A stretch of 64,000 nucleotides of DNA from Dissophora ornata (taxonomy: Eukaryota; Mortierellomycota; Mortierellomycetes; Mortierellales; Mortierellaceae), in contig MU616619.1 in NCBI GenBank assembly GCA_025201705.1, positions 1-64,000 of the forward strand, in the 5' to 3' direction. Numbering within the stretch: position 1 is the first letter of the stretch; each line of letters begins with the position of its first letter. The notes under the pieces were generated by a model. That model made no database searches. It had not been told where the DNA came from and was given only the letters and a program-made list of their open reading frames with translations. A program made the position numbers and the translations under genes. Positions 1 to 10,581 of the stretch are shown piece by piece.

Positions 1-23
1 AAAAACCCCCCCAATGGTCGATT

Positions 24-315
24 TTAAGGACCAATTTTCAAGGGACCTTGAAAGCAAAAGTATTCGTTGCCGTCTTTAGATCTGGCCACGGCTCGAAGGT
101 TAATCCACACTCCTTGCGGCACCCCGGAAGGCACTTTCAGGCATTGTGTCATGATGGTGGCTGTCGTGGGGATCGGACAGCTCGTCGGACCTCCCGCAAG
201 AGCGTCGCAGAGATCCAACATTGCATCGTACACTTTGAAGCCCACTGTTTAAAGGCAAACAAAAGGAAGTTTAAATCCCTTGAACGCGGAACCCCTTCCT
301 CTCAGTAACAACAAT

Positions 316-346
<31 letters not shown>

Positions 347-591
347 GAAAAAAATGGCGTACGAAAGCTTGCAGTGACATGAAGAGTCGCTCCGGCAGTG
401 ATCGGCTTGGAAAGCCTGCCTACAATGGTCACACACATGTCCTGGCCCGGAGCCGGCGGGTTGCGTGTGAAGGTTGCGTGGTAAAATTGCATGGCGCTTG
501 ACGAGGAGGCGCACGAGCTGAAGCTCGCAGCAACGGTCGAGGCCAGCATCAGAGCTGTTGTGATCGCAAGGAATATTTTCATTGTTAACAA
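24..591 (-). CDS. ML-domain (MD-2/NPC2-type) lipid-binding secreted protein
   Basis: Predicted small secreted lipid-transfer protein of the ML family (phosphatidylglycerol/phosphatidylinositol transfer, NPC2-like). Two exons, 363..591 and 24..244, join in frame with GT at 362/361 and AG at 246/245 and give 149 aa. The N-terminus (MLTMKIFLAITTALMLAS) is a classic signal peptide; starting at the second Met is equally possible. The mature part has paired cysteines (FSSCASSS, GQDMCVTIVG, LDLCDAL, TSCPIP) and the family's late PxGxWxxxxxA pattern (PSGVPQGVWINLRAVARS), which ends the beta-sandwich. The intron carries a CAA/GTT microsatellite. Family assignment rests on cysteine spacing, length and the signal peptide; lipid specificity cannot be read. 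Fungal relatives act in the vacuole or secretory pathway. The stop lies 24 bp from the window edge, and the gene appears complete. Confidence 0.8.
304..346. repeat. CAA trinucleotide microsatellite in intron
   Basis: About thirteen CAA units with two TAA interruptions on the plus strand, lying wholly inside the intron of the ML-domain gene. Because it is intronic, length changes should not alter the protein. Confidence 0.9.
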
Positions 592-993
592 TAAGATGGC
601 GACGTGAAGGAATTGAGAGAAAGATGAGCAGGAGCCCTCCGCCTCTCCCCTACATGTTTCCTTTCATTTCCCCAATGCTAGAAACATGTCAGCTGCTGGA
701 AAAGAAACATGCCATCTAGCAAACTCTCAAAGTGATCGACAATGATCTGCAGCGTTATCCTCGGCAATTTCTTTTTTTCCGATGTGTGAAGCGTCTTATA
801 TTACTATTCTATTGAAGTGGCGACGATCACTTCATGGGCAAAGCGCCCCGTTCTATAATTATACTATTGTTTGAAAGAGAAAATGCTGACATCCTAAAAG
901 CAGGATGGTGGAATGCTAAGAAATTAATGAAAGAGAGAGGGAGGGAGGGGGGAACCTGTCGTAACACGAGCGGAGAGCCACCCAGGATTTCGT
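592..993. other. Intergenic, 5' side of ML-domain gene
   Basis: AT-rich 400-bp spacer with a purine-rich run (GAGAGAGGGAGGGAGGGGGG) near 931-952. It separates the ML gene's start from the stop of the next minus-strand gene. I see no coding signal or RNA gene. Confidence 0.5.
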
Positions 994-3083
994 TTAGACT
1001 AGCGTGAGAGTAATGTCTCCACTGCTGTTCTTCACCATGATCAGCCCGTTTCCCTGACCAATGGTTCCAATGACCTCCTTTGTCACAGCAAAGTCTTTAT
1101 CTTCGTCCTTCTTCTTCTTGCGCTCTTTCTCCGACTTCGTCGTGTGGACAGAGCGAGTCTCGCCGACGGAGCCGTTAATGGAGTTGGCGCGAGAGTTGCT
1201 GCCTGATACCACAGTTGATGTAGGTTCAGAATGGCTTCCACCATGCTGGTGGTGACGGTGCTGCTGCTGCTGGGCGGTGCCGGTGTAGGGGTAGTTCAGA
1301 TAGTTTTGGTGATGGCGTGGATCATCTCGATCCCAGACGGTACTGCTGCCTTGCGACGACGTCCTCGATGGCATGGCTGTGCTCGGATGCGTCGACGAGA
1401 CTGAGCTCTGATGCGTCGACGAGGCTGAGGACGAAGAGGTTGAGGAAAGATTCGATGTAGACGATGCGCCGTACGCATTCCTGTCACTCAAGGAAGGGAT
1501 GCTGAGCATGGCTCCCTCGATCCGCTCAAACTCTGGCTCGTCAATGGTGATCTTTCCGTAATGTGTCCTTGTCTCGATTCTGCCCTGGTAGTTGCCCGAC
1601 AGCTTGATCCGTGTGGGTGCTCCAAAGTTAATAAAGTTACCCAGGAACTTTTGCTTTTTACTGGCGAGCAAGATCTTGACGTCTAGGGGCTGGCATTGGG
1701 TCTTGGCCTCGACGGTGAAGGGAGAGAACAGATCTGAGCCATCGACGGAGACGGAGACCGGGTGGTGAAGGGTGGCGCAAATGACCTTGGGATCTGGCTG
1801 GGACTCGTCTGTGTTGAGGAGGTGGACATTTGATTGGATCTTGCCGGATTTAGCATCGACATTGAGTCTCGCTACAGAGTACTTGCCGGAAATGCTTCCG
1901 ACCGTGGTGCTCTTCAGGATAGCCGACTCGCCATAGAAGCTCTGTTCAAATAGAATATAGAAGAATCAGCGCTGTGTTTTGTAGTTATGTGAGCATGCAT
2001 GCATGCTGTGCGTGCCTTTTCAGTGCGTGCGGTACTGTGCTGGTAATTACATCGACTGCAATATCGCCCCTGTCGTTGTGGACAATGAGGCTCTTGATGA
2101 ATGTATGACTGATGTTGCCGATGGACAACTCGACGTTGGCGCCGTGGACCGTGAAGGACTCGAGACTCTCGAGGTTCTTGGGGATGGTCACAAAGACCTG
2201 AAAGGCCACCGATTTGCCGAGCTTCTCTTCGAGGGGCGTGTGGATCGTGTAGGTGTACCTGTCCCCGTCCTGGATGGGTTCAAGCGCCGCCGCGTTTTTC
2301 AGGATCGACTCTTTAGCTTGGACACTGGTCTTGATGCGGATCATGTCCTCATTTGCGCTCAATATCGTGATGTCGCCCTATACAGGAGATGGAGACAGGG
2401 AGACAGAGAGTGGCCTCCAGGTTAACATCGGGGGAACAGATGCCGAGGTCGCTGTTGGAGCGAGTGTGGCCAAAGTCTGGGAGTACTCAGTAATCGACTG
2501 TCGCTGCTCTTTATCGTGGCTGCTCACAACGAGAGCGTCTGAAGAGAGGGCAGCGGTGGTTGGTGGGTGTTGATGGGAATAATAAGGTCGTATAAAGTCA
2601 GCCCTCGCCAGGGCTCAACGAAAACCGTCAACAAGAATACATTTGAGTATAAAAATATACTCTGCCTGGAAAAAAACGGCCATTGCTGTGGAGCGAGAGC
2701 GGACCAGGCCATGCAGTCAAGGAATGCAAACACAGAAGCATGGACCAATCGATGCTGAGGCAAGAAATCACGACCCTGGTAGTACAACAAGTTGCTCTCG
2801 GGGTGCTCCCAGTAGAATACAACAATGTGTACAGGAAGGAAGGGTGATCGGTCGGGATAGAAGAGGAGAGGCATGGCTGGGGAGAGGCATGGCTGGGGAG
2901 AGCGAGGGACGGAGGGAGGGAGCCATGACTCTGAGCGATTCAGTGGTGTTGCAAGGTTGCGCTGTTTCTTACCCTGGCGAGACCAACCACTTTGATGGCA
3001 ATGTTGGAGCAGAGCTCTGCACTGACTTGCACATCCTCGTTTTCGTAGTGTGCTGGCAGCAATGGCTTGTTGAAGAGTCCCAT
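994..3083 (-). CDS. Adhesin-like (DUF4097/DUF7330-style) beta-repeat protein
   Basis: Multi-exon minus-strand gene of unknown function. Confident exons are 994..1941 and 2051..2377, joined in phase (GT 2050/2049, AG 1943/1942). The first exon is probably 2973..3083 (starting MGLFNKPLLPAHYENEDV, donor GTAAG); a middle exon near 2420-2480 is present but its borders are unresolved. The protein is built of short repeats of the form V..SG.I.....GDI.I (GDITILSANED, ERGDIAVD-like, SGKIQSNVHL, GRIETRTHYGKITI, SSGDITLTLV), the signature of DUF4097-like putative adhesin beta-solenoids. A Ser/Thr/Gln/His-rich low-complexity segment (about 1130-1480) interrupts the final repeats. No signal peptide is evident in the proposed first exon, so it may be cytoplasmic. 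Assignment is by repeat pattern only. Confidence 0.6.
2867..2902. repeat. 16-bp tandem duplication
   Basis: AGGCATGGCTGGGGAG occurs twice in direct succession on the plus strand, probably within the long first intron of the adhesin-like gene. Confidence 0.8.
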
Positions 3084-3763
3084 TGTTTTCACAGTTGCTG
3101 GCTGGCTGGCGATCAAAGAGTGCGTGTTGTTTTGCTGCTGGTATATGGAGGTTCTTCAATACAGGTGAAGGGGACGAACGACAGGGAGGTTGTGTGTAGC
3201 GGCGTTGGTCTGTATCCGTGGGGGAGACGGTGGAGGGGGGTATACAAGGAGTAGGAGCAAGAGCAGGGACGCAAAGCAAGGAGAACGAGGAAGAGGGAGA
3301 AGGAGGTGTGAATCGGGCAGAAGAAACAGAAAAATAATAAAAAGGTCGGCCAGCTGTGGCAGAGTAATCTAGTCGCTGGGCTGGCTCCCAAATAGCGTTT
3401 GGTTGTGGTGTCCACAGGGAGAAGGATCCGGTGGAGGTTGAATAAAACAAATCAATTATTATTGTTCGTCTGACCTATGACGCTACTGCATGAACTGTCG
3501 CTGCGTTGCAGTGGCACCGTGGTTCCAGTCCCGCTAGTCATCCTCGCGCTACGTTCCCATCAGCGACAGCACCTCTTGTCAACCGTTCCTTGCTAAACAC
3601 CATCCCTACTACATCTAGGCATATTTAGCAATAGCGGACTATTGCTGTCATGGCCCGGTCTCGGGACTGGAATGACCTGCTCGACTTGCCCTGCGAAACC
3701 TGCGCATCCTGCCCTGATCTGGAAACGAATCGATTCTCATTCTTCTCTGACGCAACACGTTTT

Positions 3764-3801
<38 letters not shown>

Positions 3802-4473
3802 TTATTTTTATTGCGATAGCTATTTGTTATTGTTGCCGCTTCTGGTCATGTATGGTCGCTGTTGTTGCGGTTGTCGTTGTGGTTGAAGCAGCGCCGTTCG
3901 GACCATAAATAATAAATAGAACCCACAGCACGCTTGGGGCTACTGTGTCCGGAAATATATTGCAGTAGCGCACGGTGGTTCCGGCAATGCTCTGGAACAT
4001 TTGCAGCCAAAAGGTCGTAACGTAAGCAGATCACGACTCTGCTGCCAAAATCTGGGCGAATACCCCCAGACACATGCACACATGCAAACGATGTGTTCAC
4101 GCGAACATAACACATCCCAACTTCCCAACTCAACACCACACATAGCCGGCATTCGAGCAGCTGGGGAGGATTTTTTTTTTTACCCCAAGAGAACAGGTTC
4201 AGAAGATGGTCGTTGAAAAGCAGAGAGAAAGGTGCTCTCGTCCCTCGACCAACCCCGCCCATTCGTGTATGAATAACCAGCAGCGCAAACTTTAAATGGG
4301 CTGAAGAGAGGAAAGAGAACACTAAGAACGACCGATACGCTCATCCATGTTCAAACACTGGACCACGAGTCACCACCACTCTTCTTTGGTTGCACTTTCC
4401 CACGATCAATTAGATGCAAGGGAACATCAATAATCATTTAATAAATGCGAATGCAAAGCGACAGTGAGCAACT
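3084..4473. other. Intergenic with 33-nt poly-T tract
   Basis: 1.4-kb spacer between two minus-strand genes. It contains an uninterrupted run of 33 T at 3768-3800 and a smaller T run at 4170-4180. I see no supported gene; the open frames across the T run are low-complexity artefacts. Confidence 0.5.
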
Positions 4474-7400
4474 TCATGAGGCCTTGCGTCTCGCCGAACC
4501 CCCATGCGGACGCGTCATGGACACTTTCGTCCCACTGACAGGCGCAAGTGAACCCGACGGCGTCTTAAAGCTGCTTGGAAAGGAGAACCGCTCCTGTCTC
4601 TGAGGTTTCGTATCTTGTTTTGGTGAACTAGACCAAGGTTGTATGTTGTCTGTTGGCGCTACAGAGGACGACGACGATGTAGATGCGCTGGTGGTCGAGG
4701 GCGACAAAGGTGTGAAATATGAGCTACTATTGCCCACCACATCTGCCAGAGGAGAACTGCACGCCGATGCCGATGCCGACGTGGACGCTATCGATAAGGA
4801 CGAGGCCGAAGATTTGCTCTTTAGCGAATGGCTGGAATTAAGGGAGGCCATTGAAGCTGCAGATGCCTCCCGCTGATGTGTCGATAGGTATGATTTCAGA
4901 GACAGCGTAAAGCTGTTTTCTTGATCACGAACGGGCTCTTGACGATCCTTGGTCTGCTCTGCAGGACATTCGCGATTAGACGGTGACAAAGATAATGTCG
5001 CACTTGGTTGCAGTGGAGCATTATTGGATCGCCGGTTGCTATCGGAGCGAGTCGAAGATATCGATGTTCTAGAACTGTTAGGGTGTCGTAGTAAAGGCAC
5101 TTGGATGGGTGGCGTGGGAGTAGGCGAGATTGGCCTTCCCATGATCTGGATGGTCTGGCTCCTGGTCGGGGCTGCGATCACTGGCGTGAACTTTGCAAAT
5201 ACAGTCTCGTTAACGTGCCGCTTCTCGATTTCGGCTTGAAGCGTTTCGAGATAAGGGAGACCTTCGTATACAAAACGCTCTCCGTCTTCTGTTTTCATTG
5301 CAATGCGATTGTCAGATCAGCATCATTATATTGCAGTCAAGCAATGTATCGTTGTGGATTGCATATACTAACCCTTTTCAAACTTCTCGATGGCTTCAAT
5401 CAAGGAGTTTTCGAGCTTCAGAAGCGTGGGATATGCGCGACGTCGGAATTTCTCTTCCTCCACAAGCTGGAACGAGGACTGGAAGAGTCTCTTTGGGTCT
5501 CTTGCCGTTTGCTCGAATGCAATCATCCTCTAATCAAGCAAGAGATGAAATAGGCATGAGCATCAAGCTGTATACCGCCGCTTACATATCCACACCAAGC
5601 ATATTTACCTCAATATGGCTGCTGCGCATCATCATTAGTTTGTACACCGCACTTGATTTTGAAAACCGCACTCGACAATTGTCGATTTCGGACTGTATCC
5701 TCTCCATTTTTTCAACGAATGTGACGTCTACGATAAAAGGAACATACACCACTTTGTCAGTCTGCGTATATGCTACCAGGGATCGACTTTGCTCTATGTG
5801 TCACTAACCATCCTGCTCGATTGCGGATCGAAAACTCTTGCGCTCCTGTTCGCATACTAGGCACGTATCCCAGACCGCGGTTAGCGCACTCCAGCACTCT
5901 GCAGATTGGTATAGCTTGCGAGCAGCCAACTCTAGCTGCAATGCCTTCAGTTCTCTGCCCAACTAGTTTCAACAGTGTTAGCTTCAAGCCACGTATATCA
6001 TCGTTGATCTGCCATTTGGGTCATTTTGTTAATGGCTTACTTCTGCGGCATATTTAACAGTGGCCTCGATCCTGAAGGCAACTCTGCTTTGGACTGGAGT
6101 CCCAAGATCCTGGTATATGAGCCCAAGAATATGCTCCATTGATCGGATCCTCGATTGACGGGTATAAAAGTTTTGATCCAGATCGGCCAGCTTTGTCGAG
6201 AGACTCGCCAGGCATTCCTTGGACAAGCATAGAGGGGCTTCAATCCGTGAAATCTCCATGACAGGGTCATGCAGATCGGCGAGCTCAAAAAGTTTGCACA
6301 AGGCAAGATCGCAGTCGTCTTTTGGAAAATAGCCACACTGTTCCCATCTCACTCTAAGCATACCGACCATGGACTGAAAACGTTGAAGCCGCTCGATCTA
6401 TTGTTGTTTGAGGAGATGTTTGATTAATCTGTAGTTCATTTGACGCAGCCTGATTGGTGATGGTCAACGACTCTTACCCATTCTTTTTCCAGTGTACGAT
6501 AAGTCCTTTGGAGCTATTGAAAGAAAGCAAGGTATGGATTGAGCTGTCAAGGGTTTAAACAATGATGGCCCACTGATTTCATATAAATGTTATAATTGCT
6601 CATAGGCTTCATACCTGCAGTATCCGAGCCCTGGACATTGGTGGCATTGCCGTCTACATTGGCGTGGACCGGATGTCAATTTGCTTAGATGAAGTCGAGC
6701 AATACATAAACTCAATTCGTTTTGGGTGAGAGCAACTGCACATTCATTACCTGTAAATATAGCTCTGGTGGTTCTCGAATATTTTCTGCGATGGTTATGA
6801 TCCTGGAGATCCAACGCTCGACTCTTTCCTTTCTTCGCAGAATGTCCTACCGGGTCAGCATGTTGCAAGTTAGCAATTCGTACGACGCAGGATCTCTTCA
6901 TAGGTGATATTGGCATAGTAGCCTTAAGTGGTGGGGAAGGGTACCTGGTGGAGATCGTCACAGGCTCGGTAGAGCGCTTGTCTTGTTGTGAGCGTGATCG
7001 GTGCCGTATATGGAAAGACCAACAGATGAGAAATATTGGCGGGATCCACTCCAAGTTGATCGCAATGGCCCTCCAGAGTGCCCTGTGTATATGAGGTTGT
7101 TTGTTTCGTACAAAGAGGACGGATTAGGGGAGGCTGGCGCAGATGGTGGTGACTTTGACCACAGTGGCAAAAACAAAACACAGACCGAGGGGTGTGTCAA
7201 AGACTGCTAGGGTGACTTTCGCTGCTGAAACACTTGCCATTAGATCCTCAATCTCTGCAGCGAGCAGCAGGTGGTCCTTCCTTGCTTCCAGGACAAAACG
7301 ATCCAGATCAACGAGCACTTGCTGCGACAGGACGATAGGACGAGGGAGGAGAATGTTAGCCGGCGTTTGTCGATTGCGTGGACTATGCCCTCAGCGGGGC

Positions 7401-7729
7401 AGCTACAAGCAAGAGGTGGAACCTAGTCCTGCAGTCTCTATTACCCAAATTGCGGCATCCTGGTCTGCGTCCTGGGCCCCATGTGGCTCTGGAGAGAAGC
7501 ACTGAGACTCCGATTGAACGACTGTCAGGGTTCCAGAAGAGGAGTTGGTCGCTACAGCAGCAGTCATTTTTGTTGTGAGGGGAGTGGCCGTGGCAGTGGT
7601 GGTGGCAGTGGTAGTGGCGCTGGCTGTGGCTGTGCTTGCTGTGCTTGCTGTGCCCCCAACAGACACGTACTTTCCAGACGTCCAGGGGTCGGATGGAGCG
7701 ATTGCGAGAGATGAGTTGACGTGCTCCAT
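4474..7729 (-). CDS. ASE1: Ase1/PRC1/MAP65 anaphase spindle microtubule bundler
   Basis: Cross-links antiparallel microtubules in the spindle midzone. Eleven exons (from 5': 7445..7729, 7238..7321, 6945..7082, 6751..6846, 6615..6653, 6478..6513, 6041..6397, 5809..5962, 5609..5727, 5373..5529, 4474..5288) sum to 2280 nt, 759 aa, with all phases closing; the 39-nt exon at 6615 is the least certain. Family hallmarks in order: the coiled-coil segment DHLLLAAEIEDLM + GTLEGHCDQLGVDP, the spectrin-fold motif LTAVWDTCLVCEQERKSF (PRC1 has LWDRLQIPEEEREAV), then the core block FEQTARDPKRL...EEEKFRRRAYPTLLKLE and EDGERFVYEGLPYL. The last 200 residues are a Ser/Pro/Thr-rich basic tail, the usual site of Cdk and importin control. 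The second intron uses a GC donor. The start at 7729 is chosen because upstream sequence is low complexity; the dimerisation end looks shorter than in PRC1. Confidence 0.85.
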
Positions 7730-8248
7730 GGTCTGCTGGCTGGTGGCGGTGTTGTCGAGGGAGGAGGGGTGCGGTGGGGTGGGGTGATGCTGTGGTGTTA
7801 AAGGGGGATGGGCAGCGGAGCTGTGCTGGCTGCGGGAGTGGGCATGTTCCTTGGTTCCAGGAATGGGAAGCGAGAGAATGGAAAGAGCGTCAATCAATCA
7901 ATCCGCATTCCCGTGTGCAATGGCGTGGTTGATACGCTTGGGCACGCAACGCATCGGGCGGGGACGCTCGGCTCAGAAATGTGCACTCCGAATCCTGATC
8001 TCTCACAAGGGCGTGCTGCTCGCCAACCGCTGCAGAACGCCCTGATTTCTGAATACTTATTTCTGAAAGGGATCCCAGCCTCCTGCAAAAAATGAACCCC
8101 TCACACCAAGACGCCTGCATGGCTTTGCAGATGCCCCTTGACATTCCTTATTCTCGTTCTCTCCCATCCGCTTCCAGCCCCCGGCGGCTACTGCAGCAAC
8201 ACAAGAGATTAAAACCCAAAACAGAGCGCATCATCAACGACAACAACC
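7730..8248. promoter_or_regulatory. Divergent intergenic region ASE1 / SERINC
   Basis: 519-bp spacer between oppositely transcribed genes, so it must hold both promoters. I see no TATA box close to either start; there is a pyrimidine-rich segment just upstream of 8249. Confidence 0.45.
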
Positions 8249-10139
8249 ATGGGGGCTATCCTCAGTTGCATCGCCCTGCCTGCATTAGGCAGTCTGGGCT
8301 CGATTCTTATGTCCTGCTTCTCAGCTGCCGCCTGCTCTCTTGCCTGTCGCTCATGTAATTGCAACAACTCCATTGCGACTCGCGTGGGCTATGCTGTAAG
8401 TTGATTTCACCGGCGCTCTTGGGTTGGGTGAATGGAGGCAAGCCATTAACCGCCGCCTTTCTTATGATAGCTTATCATGCTTGTCAATTCTTTGGTAAGC
8501 CCTGCGAACGCATGTTCATCCATCTACCAGCCGGCAACTGCTCGCCTTAATCGAGCCACTCTCTCCTCTTTTCAAAAAGCTTGCATGGATACTGCTGTCA
8601 GACTGGGCATCCAAACAACTAGAGGACATCGCGTACGGATATTTGAAACTCAATTGCGAAGATAAATCGTGCTATGGAGCCTTTGGGGTACGGCCAAAAA
8701 AAAATTTGTCGACTTGCATGCTTTTGGCACTGATAGGGCTATATCACTGAGTCTCTCTGGTATATCATCACGACATACAGGTGCAGCGCGTTGGATTTGC
8801 GCTTGCTCTATTTCATTTCATTCTGAGCGCGCTGTTGGTGGGCGTCCATGATTCTCGGTCGAAAAGGGCGTCAATCCAGAATGGGTAAGAATTGCTTCAA
8901 TGTGCCGTTGAACGTGCTATCCTACATCACGTGTAACTGATTTGCATCCATGTCCTTGCTCATTTTGTAGCTGGTGGGGCCCAAAGGTGCTTGTTTGGAT
9001 GGCGCTGGTGGTCGTATCGTTTTTTATCCCAGCTGGTTTTTTTGTGTTCTACGGTAACTACGTGGCCTTGATTGGTGCCAGCCTATTTATCCTGTTTGGA
9101 CTCATCCTCCTCGTCGACTTTGCACATACCTGGAGCGAGACCTGCATTGAGAAGTGGGAGCAGAGTGACACCAACAAGTGGCAGTTTATCCTAGTGAGTT
9201 CGACCTTGATCATGTATTTGGGGGCTGCAGTCCTTACAGGGATCATGTATGGATTCTTTGCGGGCACTGGATGCACCATGAACATCTTTTGGATCACCTT
9301 CAACCTCATCCTTGCAGTCGTCGTCACCATCGTTGGCATTTTGCCTGCCGTCCAGGACGCAAATCCAAGATCTGGATTGGCACAATCTTCCATGGTCGTT
9401 ATCTATTGCGCGTACTTAGTACTTAGCGCCGTCGCAAATGAGCCGGATGAGGGAACCAACTGCAATCCACTGAGTAAGGCTCGAGGGACCAGGACGACCT
9501 CTGTGATCATGGGGGCAGTCTTCACTTTCCTTGCTGTGGCATATTCGACCTCCAGGGCAGCGACTCAGGGCGGCAAGGCCATGATCAACAATGGAGACTA
9601 TGCGCCGCTCAACTCTGATTCAGCCGAATTTTTAATCAGCAACCAGCCCACGGGATCTTCAATGCGGAAGTCTGAAGCTCTTCTGGCAGCGGTTGAAAGC
9701 GGGTATGCGGCCGTTTACTGTATGCAATGCGATGTGCTTGCTCGAGATGACGAGTAGAAAAGAGACCTAACAATGATCTGACTACATGCATTGTTTTGTC
9801 TCTGCGATATTTAGGGCTCTGCCCGTCTCGGTGCTGGAGGATGCGGAAGATGACGACGACGAAACGTATGACATCAAAGATGACGAGAAGAACGGATGCC
9901 AGTACAACTACTCCTTCTTCCACGTTGTCTTTGCTCTCGCGGCTATGTATATCTCTATGGTCCTCACAAATTGGAACACCTTCCAGGAAGTCGATAACGA
10001 CGGTAACAACCTTATACTGATCGGACAGAGCTGGCCTACAGTATGGGTCAAAGTGGCCTCGTCGTGGGTCTGCTATGGACTCTATGCGTTTTCGCTCCTT
10101 GCCCCTGTTCTGTTCCCCGACCGATTCCTGGACTATTAG
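8249..10139 (+). CDS. TMS1: TMS1/SERINC family multipass membrane protein
   Basis: Serine incorporator family, linked to phosphatidylserine and sphingolipid composition in vacuolar/ER membranes; the serine-incorporating activity itself is debated. Six exons (8249..8395, 8471..8494, 8580..8687, 8781..8884, 8971..9702, 9815..10139) close in frame to 479 aa, typical for the family. The start MGAILSCIALPALGS and the Cys-rich CSLACRSCNCNNS followed by IATRVGYA are diagnostic. About ten hydrophobic segments follow, including LIMLVNSLLAWILLSDW and the 130-residue block in exon 5. A conserved acidic loop (EDAEDDDDETYDIKDDEK) precedes the last helices, and the protein ends FPDRFLDY as in other fungi. 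Exon 2 is only 24 nt, which automated callers may miss. Divergent neighbour of ASE1. Confidence 0.93.
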
Positions 10140-10370
10140 ATCAGGCTTTTGAGCAAATGTTCGACATACGTATGAGAGTGACGCTTGATACGTGAGTTCT
10201 CGCGTGGGTACTCTGGTTTTATCCGACGTGTAATTAGATTACGCCGTTTAAAAATAACAATGAAGGCCACTCAGAGAAACTGCCAAAACCCTATGCCAAC
10301 TTTTACCGACAAACGCTGCCTCATTTCATTTTTCCTCAGTGACTTTTACCAACCAATGGACAGTGACAAT

Positions 10371-10581
10371 AGGTGTCTCGAATGGGGTCTTGCTGCGCTT
10401 GTCTGAATTGGTCTTAGACGATTCAATTCAATGCAAGATTACGACATGGATAAGTTAAAGTCTTTCAGGCAATAAGTGTCTCGAATGGGGTCTTGCTGCT
10501 CTTGCCCCTGTCTGTATTGGTCTTAGACGATTCAATATTCAATGCAAGATTACAGCATGGATAAGTTAAAGTCTTTCAGGC
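10371..10581. repeat. Imperfect ~100-bp direct tandem duplication
   Basis: Two adjacent copies, about 10371-10471 and 10473-10581, share the start GTGTCTCGAATGGGGTCTTG, a middle GGTCTTAGACGATTCAAT and the end GGATAAGTTAAAGTCTTTCA. They differ by a few substitutions and small indels (an extra CCCCTGT and ATT in copy two), so the duplication is not brand new. Confidence 0.92.

Noticed and set aside
280..514. PolyN / polyC open frames at the left end
   Set aside because: They are translations of the intronic CAA/GTT microsatellite and have no other support.
2524..3450. 308-codon minus-strand open frame
   Set aside because: It runs over the real first exon of the adhesin-like gene in another frame and has no domain or codon bias; the MGLFNKPL reading with a GTAAG donor is better.
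3642..3908. Plus-strand frames containing poly-Phe
   Set aside because: Created by the T33 homopolymer.
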